Shown here: positions 1 to 6,078 of the stretch, one piece after another
Layout of the letters: the number at the start of each line of letters is the position of its first letter
Numbering within the stretch: position 1 is the stretch's first letter
Source of the DNA: JANLQX01 sp043775075
Lineage (GTDB): Bacteria > Actinomycetota > Acidimicrobiia > Acidimicrobiales > JANYDT01
Direction of reading: 5' to 3'
DNA: 9,027 nucleotides
NCBI GenBank assembly: GCA_043775075.1
Contig: JAYVSS010000363.1
Span: 1-9,027 of the forward strand
Program-made: the position numbers and the translations under genes
The notes under the pieces: model-generated
Seen by the model: the letters and a program-made list of their open reading frames with translations, nothing else
What the model was told of the DNA's origin: nothing
Databases searched by the model: none

Positions 1-97
1 CAAGCAGTGGGTGTATCGAGGAACCGTCGTCTGAGCCGGTGATGTCGGACAGCCGCCAGGCGACGTTGGCGGCCAGTGACGAATCGGGAGCGTTCAT
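1..97 (-). CDS. Unknown protein, N-terminal fragment cut by the window edge
   Basis: Reading leftward from an ATG whose first base is 97, 32 complete codons run open to the window edge and begin MNAPDSSLAANVAWRL. A purine-rich AGGGTGGAGG stretch lies directly upstream and can serve as a ribosome binding site. The ATG sits 18 bases after the stop of the EEP-family gene on the same strand, so the two are probably cotranscribed. The visible residues form a short polar, acidic stretch with no signal peptide or recognisable motif, so I cannot name a family. The reading frame and start are inferred from the ribosome binding site and spacing only. Confidence 0.55.
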   Translation of the reverse strand, partial: MNAPDSSLAANVAWRLSDITGSDDGSSIHPLL

Positions 98-115
98 GCC
101 TCCACCCTAGGAAGG

Positions 116-1210
116 TCATCGCCGCTTCGTTGACCTCGTCACCGTGAGCGTCGGGCCAGCAGTCGGCTTCGTTGAACGAACCGGGCCCGGTCGCTCGATC
201 ACCAGATCGGCAACAAACCCGCGATGGTCGCTGCCCGGTACGTCAATATCGGTGACGGATCGGGCAACAATTTGACGGGTCATCAACGCATGATCAATCC
301 GCAGGAGGGGGAAGCGGCGCGGCCACGACCGGGTGAGCCCCTTTCCTGTCGCTTCGTGAGCATCGGTGAGCCCCCGCCGAAGCAACGCCCCGAAGGCCGG
401 TTGCCACCTTGACGAATTGAAGTCACCGGCCAAGAGAAGTGGTTCATCGGTGCTTTCTGCGAGACGTCCAAGGCGCGCCAGATCGTCCGCCCACGCACCT
501 ACACGACTGGTCTCGGTGGGTGACTTCACGTGCACGGGCGTCGCGCGGAAAACAACTCCACCAGGAAGGTTGATACGAACAATTGGTGCTCGGGCATTGC
601 CGAAACGGGCCACATCGTCAAACGCGAACTTTGAGTAGATCCCGAGGCCGGCGTCGGGGGCAATCCCGTTCGTGGACAAATACGGATCGAGCAGCCGATA
701 CGGATACCGGGACTCGAGCCCGGCGGCCTTGGCCGCGCTCACAAAATCGGCCGTGAGCTCGGACACAAAAATCATGTCGGCGTTGGTGTTGAGCAGGGTG
801 GTCGCAGCATCAGCCGGTCGGAGGTTCCGAATATAAAGGTTGGACGAAGCAATTCGAAAACCGATCCCGTCGGCGGTCCAGTACGGCAACGCATCTCGTC
901 CGATAGCGGGAGATATGGCGAACCAGGCCGACCCGATGAGGAAGAGGGCGGCCAGCGCTTGTAGCCAGCGGCGACTCACCACGGCACCGACCAGCACGCC
1001 AGCACCTCCAAGCATGAATACCGGGAACCCCGCCTGTAGGGCTTGGAACAACGGGTGGGGGCGCCCACCGAACAGCCTCGAAATCGACACAATCAGTGCA
1101 ACGAAGAGATAGGCCCAGGCCATCAGGTCCCAGCCAGCACCAAACCAACCCAACACCTGCTGCCCCTTTGTTCGTTCATGCGAGGGAATTCGTCTCCGGC
1201 GCACCTGCAT
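116..1210 (-). CDS. Membrane-anchored endonuclease/exonuclease/phosphatase (EEP) family protein
   Basis: The protein has 364 residues. The N-terminal third is hydrophobic, with about three membrane segments at roughly residues 28-46, 55-79 and 82-101. An EEP hydrolase domain follows from about 115. Its metal and catalytic positions are all present: N124 in ASSNLY, E151 in SEL, H227 in PVHVKSP, D263 and N265 in GDFN, D306 and H307 in RIDHAL, and D328 and H329 in GSDHR. The family cleaves phosphodiester or phosphomonoester bonds using a divalent metal; the substrate here is unknown and could be nucleic acid, a sugar phosphate or a lipid. Which side of the membrane the domain faces is not settled by the sequence, although the arginine-rich N-terminus (residues 4-7) suggests an inside N-terminus. 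The ATG at 1210 is chosen because a GGGGAG ribosome binding site lies 9 bases upstream. The frame stays open for 238 more codons, but that part is antisense to sufC. The gene is divergent from the suf operon and probably cotranscribed with the gene at the left edge. Confidence 0.85.
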   Translation of the reverse strand: MQVRRRRIPSHERTKGQQVLGWFGAGWDLMAWAYLFVALIVSISRLFGGRPHPLFQALQAGFPVFMLGGAGVLVGAVVSRRWLQALAALFLIGSAWFAISPAIGRDALPYWTADGIGFRIASSNLYIRNLRPADAATTLLNTNADMIFVSELTADFVSAAKAAGLESRYPYRLLDPYLSTNGIAPDAGLGIYSKFAFDDVARFGNARAPIVRINLPGGVVFRATPVHVKSPTETSRVGAWADDLARLGRLAESTDEPLLLAGDFNSSRWQPAFGALLRRGLTDAHEATGKGLTRSWPRRFPLLRIDHALMTRQIVARSVTDIDVPGSDHRGFVADLVIERPGPVRSTKPTAGPTLTVTRSTKRR

Positions 1211-1276
1211 CAAATCAGTCTCCCCGGCCCCCGCCCCAAACCGGCGGACCGTTCCGCCGACGCCAGCGATCCGTAG

Positions 1277-1302
1277 GTTTCTCCTATCCGCGTAGGAGAA
1301 AC
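1277..1302. promoter_or_regulatory. Perfect palindromic operator candidate upstream of sufC
   Basis: The half-site GTTTCTCCTA (1277-1286) is followed by six bases (TCCGCG) and then by its exact reverse complement TAGGAGAAAC (1293-1302). The right half ends directly against the predicted sufC -10 element, and the left half covers where a -35 element would be. A dimeric regulator bound here could block or reposition RNA polymerase. It lies between the divergent EEP gene and sufC and could act on either. Suf operons in actinobacteria are often controlled by SufR or Rrf2/IscR-type Fe-S regulators, but I do not recognise this motif as a known site of either, so the binding protein is unknown. Confidence 0.6.
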
Positions 1303-1316
1303 TATCCTTATCGTCG
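1303..1316 (+). promoter_or_regulatory. Promoter -10 element for a leaderless sufC transcript
   Basis: TATCCT (1303-1308) fits the actinobacterial TANNNT -10 pattern and is followed by seven bases before the GTG start codon at 1316. Transcription would then begin at or next to the first base of the start codon. Consistent with this, no Shine-Dalgarno sequence lies at a usable distance: the nearest GGAGAA ends about 15 bases upstream and is part of the palindrome. No convincing -35 hexamer is visible, as expected if an activator or a weak -35 element is involved. Confidence 0.5.
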
Positions 1317-2092
1317 TGGACGCTCCCCTGCTTCAGCTCGACAATCTGCAGGTGGGCGTTGCCCCGAACGACAGCGGGGAGATCATTCCGATCCTGCGCG
1401 GGGTCAATCTCACCGTCCGGCCAGGCGAAATTCACGCCGTTATGGGGCCGAACGGATCTGGAAAGTCGACCCTCGCCAACGCCCTCATGGCCAATGAAGA
1501 ATACGTCGTGACCGGCGGACGTGTCCGGTACAAAGGCGACGACATCGCTGAATGGCCGACCGATACCCGGGCTAAGGCCGGCATGTTCTTGGCGTTCCAG
1601 TACCCGGAAGAAATTCCCGGCGTCACCATCGTTAACTTCCTCCGTCAGGCCCTGTCCGCCCGCAAGGGGCTGGACCTGTCGATCCTCGAGCTCCGCCTCT
1701 CCATCATGGAGTGGATGGCTCGGCTGGGCATGGACGCCGAGTTCGCCAACCGCTATCTCAACGAGGGTTTTTCTGGCGGCGAAAAGAAGCGCAACGAGAT
1801 TCTCCAGATGGCCATTCTCGAACCAGAACTGGCCATTCTCGATGAGACCGATTCCGGACTCGATATTGATGCCCTGCGCATCGTCGCCAAGGGTGTCCTT
1901 GAGGTGCGAAATGCTCGACCACAACTCGGTGTGGTGCTAATCACCCACTACCAGCGCCTCCTGGAACTCATCGAACCCGATGTCGTGCACATCCTCATCG
2001 ACGGGCGCATCGTCGATACCGGCGGTCCGGAATTGTCCGTGCGCTTAGAAGCCGACGGATACGACGCCTGGCGGGAAATGGCCCTCCGATGA
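1316..2092 (+). CDS. sufC: Fe-S cluster assembly ATPase SufC
   Basis: SufC is the cytosolic ABC-type ATPase of the SufBCD scaffold and powers cluster assembly or release by ATP hydrolysis. The 258-residue length is normal for the family. Visible motifs are Walker A GPNGSGKST (44-52), the Q-loop in FQYPEEIPG (Q95), the variant ABC signature FSGGEKKRNEI (152-162) typical of SufC, Walker B LAILDETDSGLD (172-183), and the switch histidine H211 in LITHYQRLL. The first residues, MDAPLLQLDNLQV, match the usual SufC N-terminus and support the GTG start at 1316, which appears leaderless. The stop overlaps the sufS ATG by four bases (ATGA), giving translational coupling. SufB and SufD, its scaffold partners, are not encoded next to it and must lie elsewhere. 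Confidence 0.95.
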   Translation: MDAPLLQLDNLQVGVAPNDSGEIIPILRGVNLTVRPGEIHAVMGPNGSGKSTLANALMANEEYVVTGGRVRYKGDDIAEWPTDTRAKAGMFLAFQYPEEIPGVTIVNFLRQALSARKGLDLSILELRLSIMEWMARLGMDAEFANRYLNEGFSGGEKKRNEILQMAILEPELAILDETDSGLDIDALRIVAKGVLEVRNARPQLGVVLITHYQRLLELIEPDVVHILIDGRIVDTGGPELSVRLEADGYDAWREMALR

Positions 2093-3351
2093 AGTCGCCG
2101 GGACTTGTCGTGGCGAGAGCCACGTTGTGCGTCGCCGATGTCAAGCGGGACTTTCCCGTGTTCGAGCGAATGATTGATGGGCAACGAATCGTCTACCTCG
2201 ACTCGGCGAACTCGTCGCTGAAGCCACGGCCGGTTATTGATGCGATGTCGTCGTTTATGTCCTACGACTACGCACCGATCAATCGGTCGTCGTACAAGCT
2301 GGCGGCTGCAGCCACCGATCACTTTGAAGGCGCTCGCGCCAAGGTCGCCGCTTTCATAGGCGCGCATAGTACCAACGAGGTGATCTTCACCAAGAACGCC
2401 ACCGAAAGTATGAACCTTTTTGTGCGATCTTGGGGTGGCGCCAACCTCGGCCCGGGCGACGTTGTGGTGTTGACCGAGATGGAGCACCACGCCAACATTG
2501 TGCCGTGGCATCAACTCGCGGCAGAGAAGGGCTTCGCCATTAGGTGGATCCCGGTGAGCGCCGATGGCACGCTCGATTTGACCAACCTCACCACACTGCT
2601 GGACGGGGCCAAGGTCCTGTCGTTCACGGCAATGTCAAATGTGCTCGGCACGATCACCCCAATACGTACGCTTACGGATGCAGCGCATGCGGCCGGTGCA
2701 GTGGCGATGGTGGACGCCTGTCAATACGTTCCTCACAACGCCACGTCGGTACAGGAACTGGGAGCAGACTTCTTGGTGTTCTCGTCCCACAAAATGTGCG
2801 GCCCCACCGGCATAGGCATCCTGTGGGGGCGCGAAGCCCTTCTCGACGTCATGCCCCCGTTCATGGGCGGCGGCAACATGATTACCGACGTTCGTTTCGA
2901 CGGCTTCACTCCCGCCCGCCTGCCGGACAAGTTTGAGGCGGGGACGCCACCGATCATCGAAGCCGTCGGCCTCGGTGCAGCGATCGACTACGTGAACAGC
3001 ATCGGGTTGGCCAATATTCGTCAGCATGAAATGTCTCTGACCCGATACGCGCTAGACACGCTCAACGAGCGTTTCGGAGGCGACATCACCATTCACGGAC
3101 CGGACAACGTGGAGCAGCGTGGCGCCGTGTTGTCGATTGCCTTCCGCGGAATTCACCCTCACGACCTCAGCCAGATCCTCGACGAATCCAACGTATGCAT
3201 TCGGGCTGGCCATCACTGCGCCAAGCCGCTCATGCGGGCAATGGGAGCAGGGGCCACCGCCCGGGCCTCGTTCTACATCTACAACGATGAGGCCGATGTT
3301 GATGCGTTGTCCGACGCGCTCCAAGGGGCGAGCGATGTGTTCGGGCTATAG
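2089..3351 (+). CDS. sufS: Cysteine desulfurase SufS (class II, PLP-dependent)
   Basis: SufS removes sulfur from L-cysteine as an enzyme-bound persulfide and passes it to SufU. The 420-residue protein shows the aminotransferase class V fold. It has MEHHANIVPW (131-140) near the cofactor, D209 for the pyridine nitrogen, Q212, the Schiff-base lysine K235 in SSHK, and the catalytic persulfide cysteine C377 in RAGHHCAKP, whose context is that of SufS rather than IscS. Residues 1-15 extend beyond the usual family start, which is nearer ADVKRDFP. A downstream GTG (2110) or TTG (2125) could be the true start, but the ATG at 2089 couples to the sufC stop and is preferred. One oddity is the cofactor motif, which reads DACQ rather than the common DGAQ. 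sufU follows 15 bases after the stop. Confidence 0.95.
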   Translation: MKSPGLVVARATLCVADVKRDFPVFERMIDGQRIVYLDSANSSLKPRPVIDAMSSFMSYDYAPINRSSYKLAAAATDHFEGARAKVAAFIGAHSTNEVIFTKNATESMNLFVRSWGGANLGPGDVVVLTEMEHHANIVPWHQLAAEKGFAIRWIPVSADGTLDLTNLTTLLDGAKVLSFTAMSNVLGTITPIRTLTDAAHAAGAVAMVDACQYVPHNATSVQELGADFLVFSSHKMCGPTGIGILWGREALLDVMPPFMGGGNMITDVRFDGFTPARLPDKFEAGTPPIIEAVGLGAAIDYVNSIGLANIRQHEMSLTRYALDTLNERFGGDITIHGPDNVEQRGAVLSIAFRGIHPHDLSQILDESNVCIRAGHHCAKPLMRAMGAGATARASFYIYNDEADVDALSDALQGASDVFGL

Positions 3352-3366
3352 GAGACTGGGGAAGTT

Positions 3367-3852
3367 ATGGCCGGCTTAGAAGATCTCTATCGCGAGATCA
3401 TCATCGATCACTACAAGAACCCGCGGAACAAGGGCGAGCTCCCCACTCCCCCCGCCCACCGGACCGAGGGGATGAATCCATCCTGCGGCGACGAAATCTC
3501 TGTGTACTTAGTGGTTGATGGCACCGGACCCGATGCGATCGTGACCGACGTGAAGATCGGTGGACAGGGCTGCTCCATTAGTCAGGCGTCGGCATCCATG
3601 ATGTCGGCGGCGGCCAAGGGGAAGCCCGTCCACGAGGCCCGCCGGCTGATCGCCGCCTTCAAGTCGATGATGGGCATCGAGGCCGCGGACGCCGAAGATG
3701 ATGTGTCTGAGCCCGTGGCCGATCTCACCGACGTGAAACTTGGTGATCTCGCGGCGCTGCGCGGCGTGGTGAAGTTCCCCGTACGTATTAAGTGCGCCGT
3801 ACTGGCGTGGAACACGATGGCGCAGGGTTTGGACGAAACCGCCGGAGCGTAA
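3367..3852 (+). CDS. sufU: SufU-type zinc sulfurtransferase / Fe-S assembly protein
   Basis: SufU is an IscU-like protein that accepts persulfide sulfur from SufS in organisms with this SUF layout. Its zinc site sits at the SufS active site and swaps ligands during transfer. The 161-residue protein starts MAGLEDLYREIIIDHYKNPRN, the typical SufU N-terminus. The four expected zinc ligands are present: C40 and D42 in SCGDEI, C69 in GGQGCSISQASASMM, and C143 in RIKCAVLAW. The insert between the second and third cysteines (about residues 85-125) is characteristic of SufU and absent from IscU. GGGGAAG just before the ATG is a good ribosome binding site. This is the last gene of the sufC-sufS-sufU operon. 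No sufT-like gene follows. Confidence 0.93.
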   Translation: MAGLEDLYREIIIDHYKNPRNKGELPTPPAHRTEGMNPSCGDEISVYLVVDGTGPDAIVTDVKIGGQGCSISQASASMMSAAAKGKPVHEARRLIAAFKSMMGIEAADAEDDVSEPVADLTDVKLGDLAALRGVVKFPVRIKCAVLAWNTMAQGLDETAGA

Positions 3853-3943
3853 GCACGCGAAAACCGGCCGGCGGGTAGGCGCCTGAGGCAAACTCGAGGG
3901 AATCAACCCATTGGCTTGGCTGGTCCCCGGAGCGCTAGTGAGC

Positions 3944-3961
3944 ATACTGACTGGTCAGCAT
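3944..3961. promoter_or_regulatory. TetR-operator-like near-palindrome in the convergent gap
   Basis: ATACTGAC and GTCAGCAT flank a central TG and are reverse complements at 7 of 8 positions. The 8-2-8 layout with a CTGAC/GTCAG core resembles operators of TetR-family repressors. The setting is odd: the site sits between the ends of two converging genes (sufU and the SepIVA-like gene) with no obvious promoter or complete gene to control. It could be a relic, a chance palindrome or part of a transcript-end structure. The rest of the 3853-4051 gap contains a small hairpin (CAACCA/TGGTTG, 4035-4049) and nothing else I can identify. Confidence 0.25.
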
Positions 3962-4051
3962 CGGCGCTTTTGACGGCGGGCGAAATTTGTCGATGGAGCC
4001 GATGCGGCTGAACACGGCGCCGTGGATCGGCGGGCAACCACGATGGTTGGC

Positions 4052-4660
4052 CTACCGTGAGTCTTGGTCGAAGAATTTGCTCGCGGTGTCGTCAGCGTCC
4101 TCTTCAGCTAGCGCTCCCCCGGCGAGGGCCGAATTCAACCCCCCGACACTGACCGGACCGGTGTTCTCAGCCGCCACCTTTTGCAGGCGATCACGCCCCG
4201 CCTTCACCGTCTTGGCCGTGCGATCAAGGACAATTTCGAAACGTGCAAGGTGCTGATCACACCAGTCTTCGGTCTCCCGTTTCTTCTTGCGGGAGTCGGC
4301 CTCGGCCTCGTCGTTGAGCTTTTGCGCCCGGGTCTTGGCCACCCGCACAATTTCCTGGCGGGAGACGAGCGTCTCGGCCCGATTGCGGGCTTCGTCGAGG
4401 ATCTCTTCGCCCTCCCGCTCCACCTTGTCCAGGAACTCCTTACGCTCCTTCAACAACCAGCGCGCCTGACGCAACTCATCGGGCAATTGAGCCACCGCGG
4501 CCTCAAGCAAATCGAGCACCTCGGCGGGCTCGATACGCACGGACGACGACGCGAACATCGGCTTGGCGGAGTTGATCACGTCGATCGCTCGACGAATCAA
4601 CGCCACCGATTCGTGTTCGTCGGCAGTTTCGAAAACCGGATCGTCGTCAATCACACTCAT
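4052..4660 (-). CDS. SepIVA/DivIVA-like coiled-coil protein
   Basis: This 202-residue protein is hydrophilic and charged, with no membrane segment. Residues about 60-165 form a long predicted coiled coil, including EARNRAETLVSRQEIVRVAKTR and DWCDQHLARFEIVLDRTAKTV. That pattern matches the conserved actinobacterial family annotated as cell division initiation or ATP-synthase-b-like protein, to which mycobacterial SepIVA belongs. Members are cytosolic, DivIVA-related scaffolds; SepIVA acts in septation and cell-envelope growth. A short polar head (1-45) and a flexible Gly/Ala/acidic tail (168-202) flank the coil. The family commonly sits next to coaD, as here, 62 bases downstream of it. No strong ribosome binding site precedes the ATG. 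In many actinobacteria a DUF177 protein gene and rpmF come next; here the gene instead converges on sufU. Family assignment is fairly firm, function is inferred. Confidence 0.8.
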   Translation of the reverse strand: MSVIDDDPVFETADEHESVALIRRAIDVINSAKPMFASSSVRIEPAEVLDLLEAAVAQLPDELRQARWLLKERKEFLDKVEREGEEILDEARNRAETLVSRQEIVRVAKTRAQKLNDEAEADSRKKKRETEDWCDQHLARFEIVLDRTAKTVKAGRDRLQKVAAENTGPVSVGGLNSALAGGALAEEDADDTASKFFDQDSR

Positions 4661-4722
4661 GCTTGCGGACTCACTGACCTCGGGGCTCCTCGGGGGGAAG
4701 TGGAGACTGGGACTTTCTGGAC

Positions 4723-5208
4723 CTACTCGGCGCTGCGGGCTCGTTCGACCAAACGACGGTTGGCCGCTTCCGGCACCATCGTCGAGACATCTCCACCATA
4801 CCGGGCGACTTCACGCAGAAGGCGGGACGCGATGAAAGAATGCCGGGAGACCGTCGGTAGGAACACGGTGACGATCCCCGACAGGCGCTCATTCATCTGG
4901 GCCATCTGCAATTCCGAATCGAAGTCGGTGACGGCTCGTAGTCCCTTGACGATGGCGGAGCAGTCGTGCTCGGCGGCAAAGTTCACCAGAAGACCGGAGA
5001 AGAAGCCGATCTCAATATTCGGGAGATGGGCGGTGGACTCCAGAATCATGTCCTTGCGCTCCTCCAGGCTGAACATGGCTTCGGATTTCTGGGGATTGCG
5101 GATGGCTGCCACCAAGACCGTGTCAAAGAGCGACGACGCCCGCTCGATGACGTCCATATGGCCGTTATGAATGGGATCAAACGAGCCGGGGACAAGGCAT
5201 TTCCTCAC
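4723..5208 (-). CDS. coaD: Phosphopantetheine adenylyltransferase
   Basis: CoaD transfers an adenylyl group from ATP to 4'-phosphopantetheine, giving dephospho-CoA in the penultimate step of coenzyme A synthesis in the cytosol. At 161 residues it is full length for the bacterial enzyme. Diagnostic motifs are PGSFDPIHNGHMD (7-19, with the nucleotidyl-transferase HxGH at 14-17), KGLRAVTDFDSELQMAQMN (88-106, substrate and hexamer contacts) and HSFIASRLLREVARYGGDV (123-141, the ATP-binding S-F-I-x-S region). The start is GTG at 5208, which overlaps the rsmD stop as GTGA. A GAGG ribosome binding site lies 7 bases upstream, inside the end of rsmD. The overlap makes translational coupling with rsmD likely, and the rsmD-coaD pairing is itself a common bacterial arrangement. 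Confidence 0.96.
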   Translation of the reverse strand: MRKCLVPGSFDPIHNGHMDVIERASSLFDTVLVAAIRNPQKSEAMFSLEERKDMILESTAHLPNIEIGFFSGLLVNFAAEHDCSAIVKGLRAVTDFDSELQMAQMNERLSGIVTVFLPTVSRHSFIASRLLREVARYGGDVSTMVPEAANRRLVERARSAE

Positions 5209-5795
5209 CCCGCAACCTCATCGGTGCCGGTTTCGGATAGTTCGGGGGCGATGGCCTCGTCGAGGGCCGGGGCGAGCATGGTGACCACCGTTCCACCGTA
5301 ACGCTGCGCTCGCAAAAGATCCCAGCCGGGCTGGGCGGCGAAGGCAAAACCGGTCTCCACCACGACGCAGGACACCGACGCCGGTAGCGCGGCGAGCAGG
5401 GCGGGCCACTGGTTCCATTCATAGGGCGGGTCGGCCAGCACGAGCGTTGGTTGCAAAGCCTTCGCGCCACCTCCATCGAGCCAGCGGGTCACATCGCTGC
5501 GAACCACCTTGACCTGACTGGCAAAGCCGAGCGCTGCGGTGTTGCTGTGCACGAACTGGATCGCCGACCGGTCCTGCTCCACGATGGTGGCCGCGGTCGC
5601 CCCGCGAGACAATGCCTCAAAGGCCAGCGCGCCCGAGCCACCGAAGAGGTCGAGAACCACGGCACCGCGCACCAGTTCGCGGGCGTCCAGGGCGTTGAAG
5701 ATGGCTTGGCGCACCCGATCAAGCGTCGGCCGGGTCGTTCGTCCCTCCGGGGCCTCAATCCGACGGCCCCGCGCAGTTCCAGCCACAATTCTCAT
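5205..5795 (-). CDS. rsmD: 16S rRNA (guanine966-N2)-methyltransferase RsmD
   Basis: RsmD methylates N2 of G966 in 16S rRNA using S-adenosylmethionine. The 196-residue protein has the typical N-terminus MRIVAGTARGRRIEAPEG and TRPTLDRVRQAIFNAL (21-36). It also has the SAM-binding loop DLFGGSGALAFEALSRGA (49-66), the acidic E73 after strand two, and the catalytic N6/N2-methyltransferase motif DPPY (122-125). The ATG at 5795 is chosen because family members begin exactly at MRIVAG. The frame stays open upstream for 229 codons, but that part runs through a repeat and antisense to the thioesterase gene. A TACGGT -10 element six bases before the ATG suggests a leaderless transcript. The stop overlaps the coaD start by four bases, so the two form one operon. 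Confidence 0.95.
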   Translation of the reverse strand: MRIVAGTARGRRIEAPEGRTTRPTLDRVRQAIFNALDARELVRGAVVLDLFGGSGALAFEALSRGATAATIVEQDRSAIQFVHSNTAALGFASQVKVVRSDVTRWLDGGGAKALQPTLVLADPPYEWNQWPALLAALPASVSCVVVETGFAFAAQPGWDLLRAQRYGGTVVTMLAPALDEAIAPELSETGTDEVAG

Positions 5796-5801
5796 CGGGG
5801 C

Positions 5802-5807
5802 ACCGTA
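5802..5807 (-). promoter_or_regulatory. Promoter -10 element for a leaderless rsmD transcript
   Basis: On the minus strand TACGGT fits the TANNNT actinobacterial -10 pattern, with only six bases between it and the rsmD ATG. No Shine-Dalgarno sequence precedes the ATG. Together these point to transcription starting at or beside the start codon, as proposed for sufC. No clear -35 element is visible. Confidence 0.4.
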
Positions 5808-5884
5808 CCCCGTAGTCGTCGCCGAGACGGTCCTCCGCTCGGGAATCTCCGAAAATCCGGGGCCTGAGCCGCCGGTTTTGTCGT

Positions 5885-6025
5885 CGCGCCCAAGTCGGCG
5901 GATTCGCCCGTCCAAATCGGCACATTTCCGCCCAAAATCAACGGCTAAATCGGCTACTTGGACGCGCAAATCGGTGGACTTGGACGCGAAGGCGGATTCG
6001 GGAGGTTGATCGACTTGGACGCAAG
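5885..6025. repeat. Degenerate ~21-22 bp tandem repeat between rsmD and the thioesterase gene
   Basis: A motif of the form CGCCCAAATCGG...ACTTGGA recurs. AAGTCGG or AAATCGG starts at 5892, 5914, 5947 and 5968, and a diverged copy (AAATCAACGG) starts at 5935, so most steps are 21 or 22 bases. ACTTGGACGC occurs exactly three times, at 5956-5965, 5978-5987 and 6013-6022. The spacing is close to two helical turns. The array fills most of the 5796-6078 intergenic region between divergent genes. On the minus strand the repeat is open in the rsmD frame and would encode heptad-like residues. There is no sign that it is translated, since rsmD starts downstream of it. Spacers are too short and variable for a CRISPR array. 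Confidence 0.65.
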
Positions 6026-6078
6026 AAGTGGCGGAACGTAGAGGCAACAGCAAAGGAGCCGGTACCGTCTGTGGGCTG

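Noticed and set aside
1211..1924. The EEP gene's frame stays open for 238 more codons upstream.
   Set aside because: That part is antisense to sufC and shows no domain, and a strong ribosome binding site precedes the ATG at 1210. The open frame is a GC-rich codon-bias shadow.
4035..4049. Small hairpin CAACCA/TGGTTG as a sufU terminator.
   Set aside because: It is only six base pairs with a three-base loop, about 180 bases past the sufU stop and with no T-tract, so support is too weak to list separately.
3987..4256. Plus-strand open frame of about 89 codons after sufU.
   Set aside because: Most of it is antisense to the SepIVA-like gene, with no ribosome binding site and no recognisable domain. 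The first 20 codons might be a gene remnant at most.
4181..5170. Long plus-strand open frame of 329 codons.
   Set aside because: It is antisense to two well-supported genes (the SepIVA-like gene and coaD) and its translation lacks any coherent domain.
5885..6025. CRISPR array.
   Set aside because: Units are degenerate and contiguous at 21-22 bases with no unique spacers, and no cas genes are present.
6028..6078. GTG at 6028 as the thioesterase start.
   Set aside because: It lies at the edge of the tandem repeat with no ribosome binding site, and the added 17 residues do not resemble hotdog N-termini. It cannot be fully excluded.
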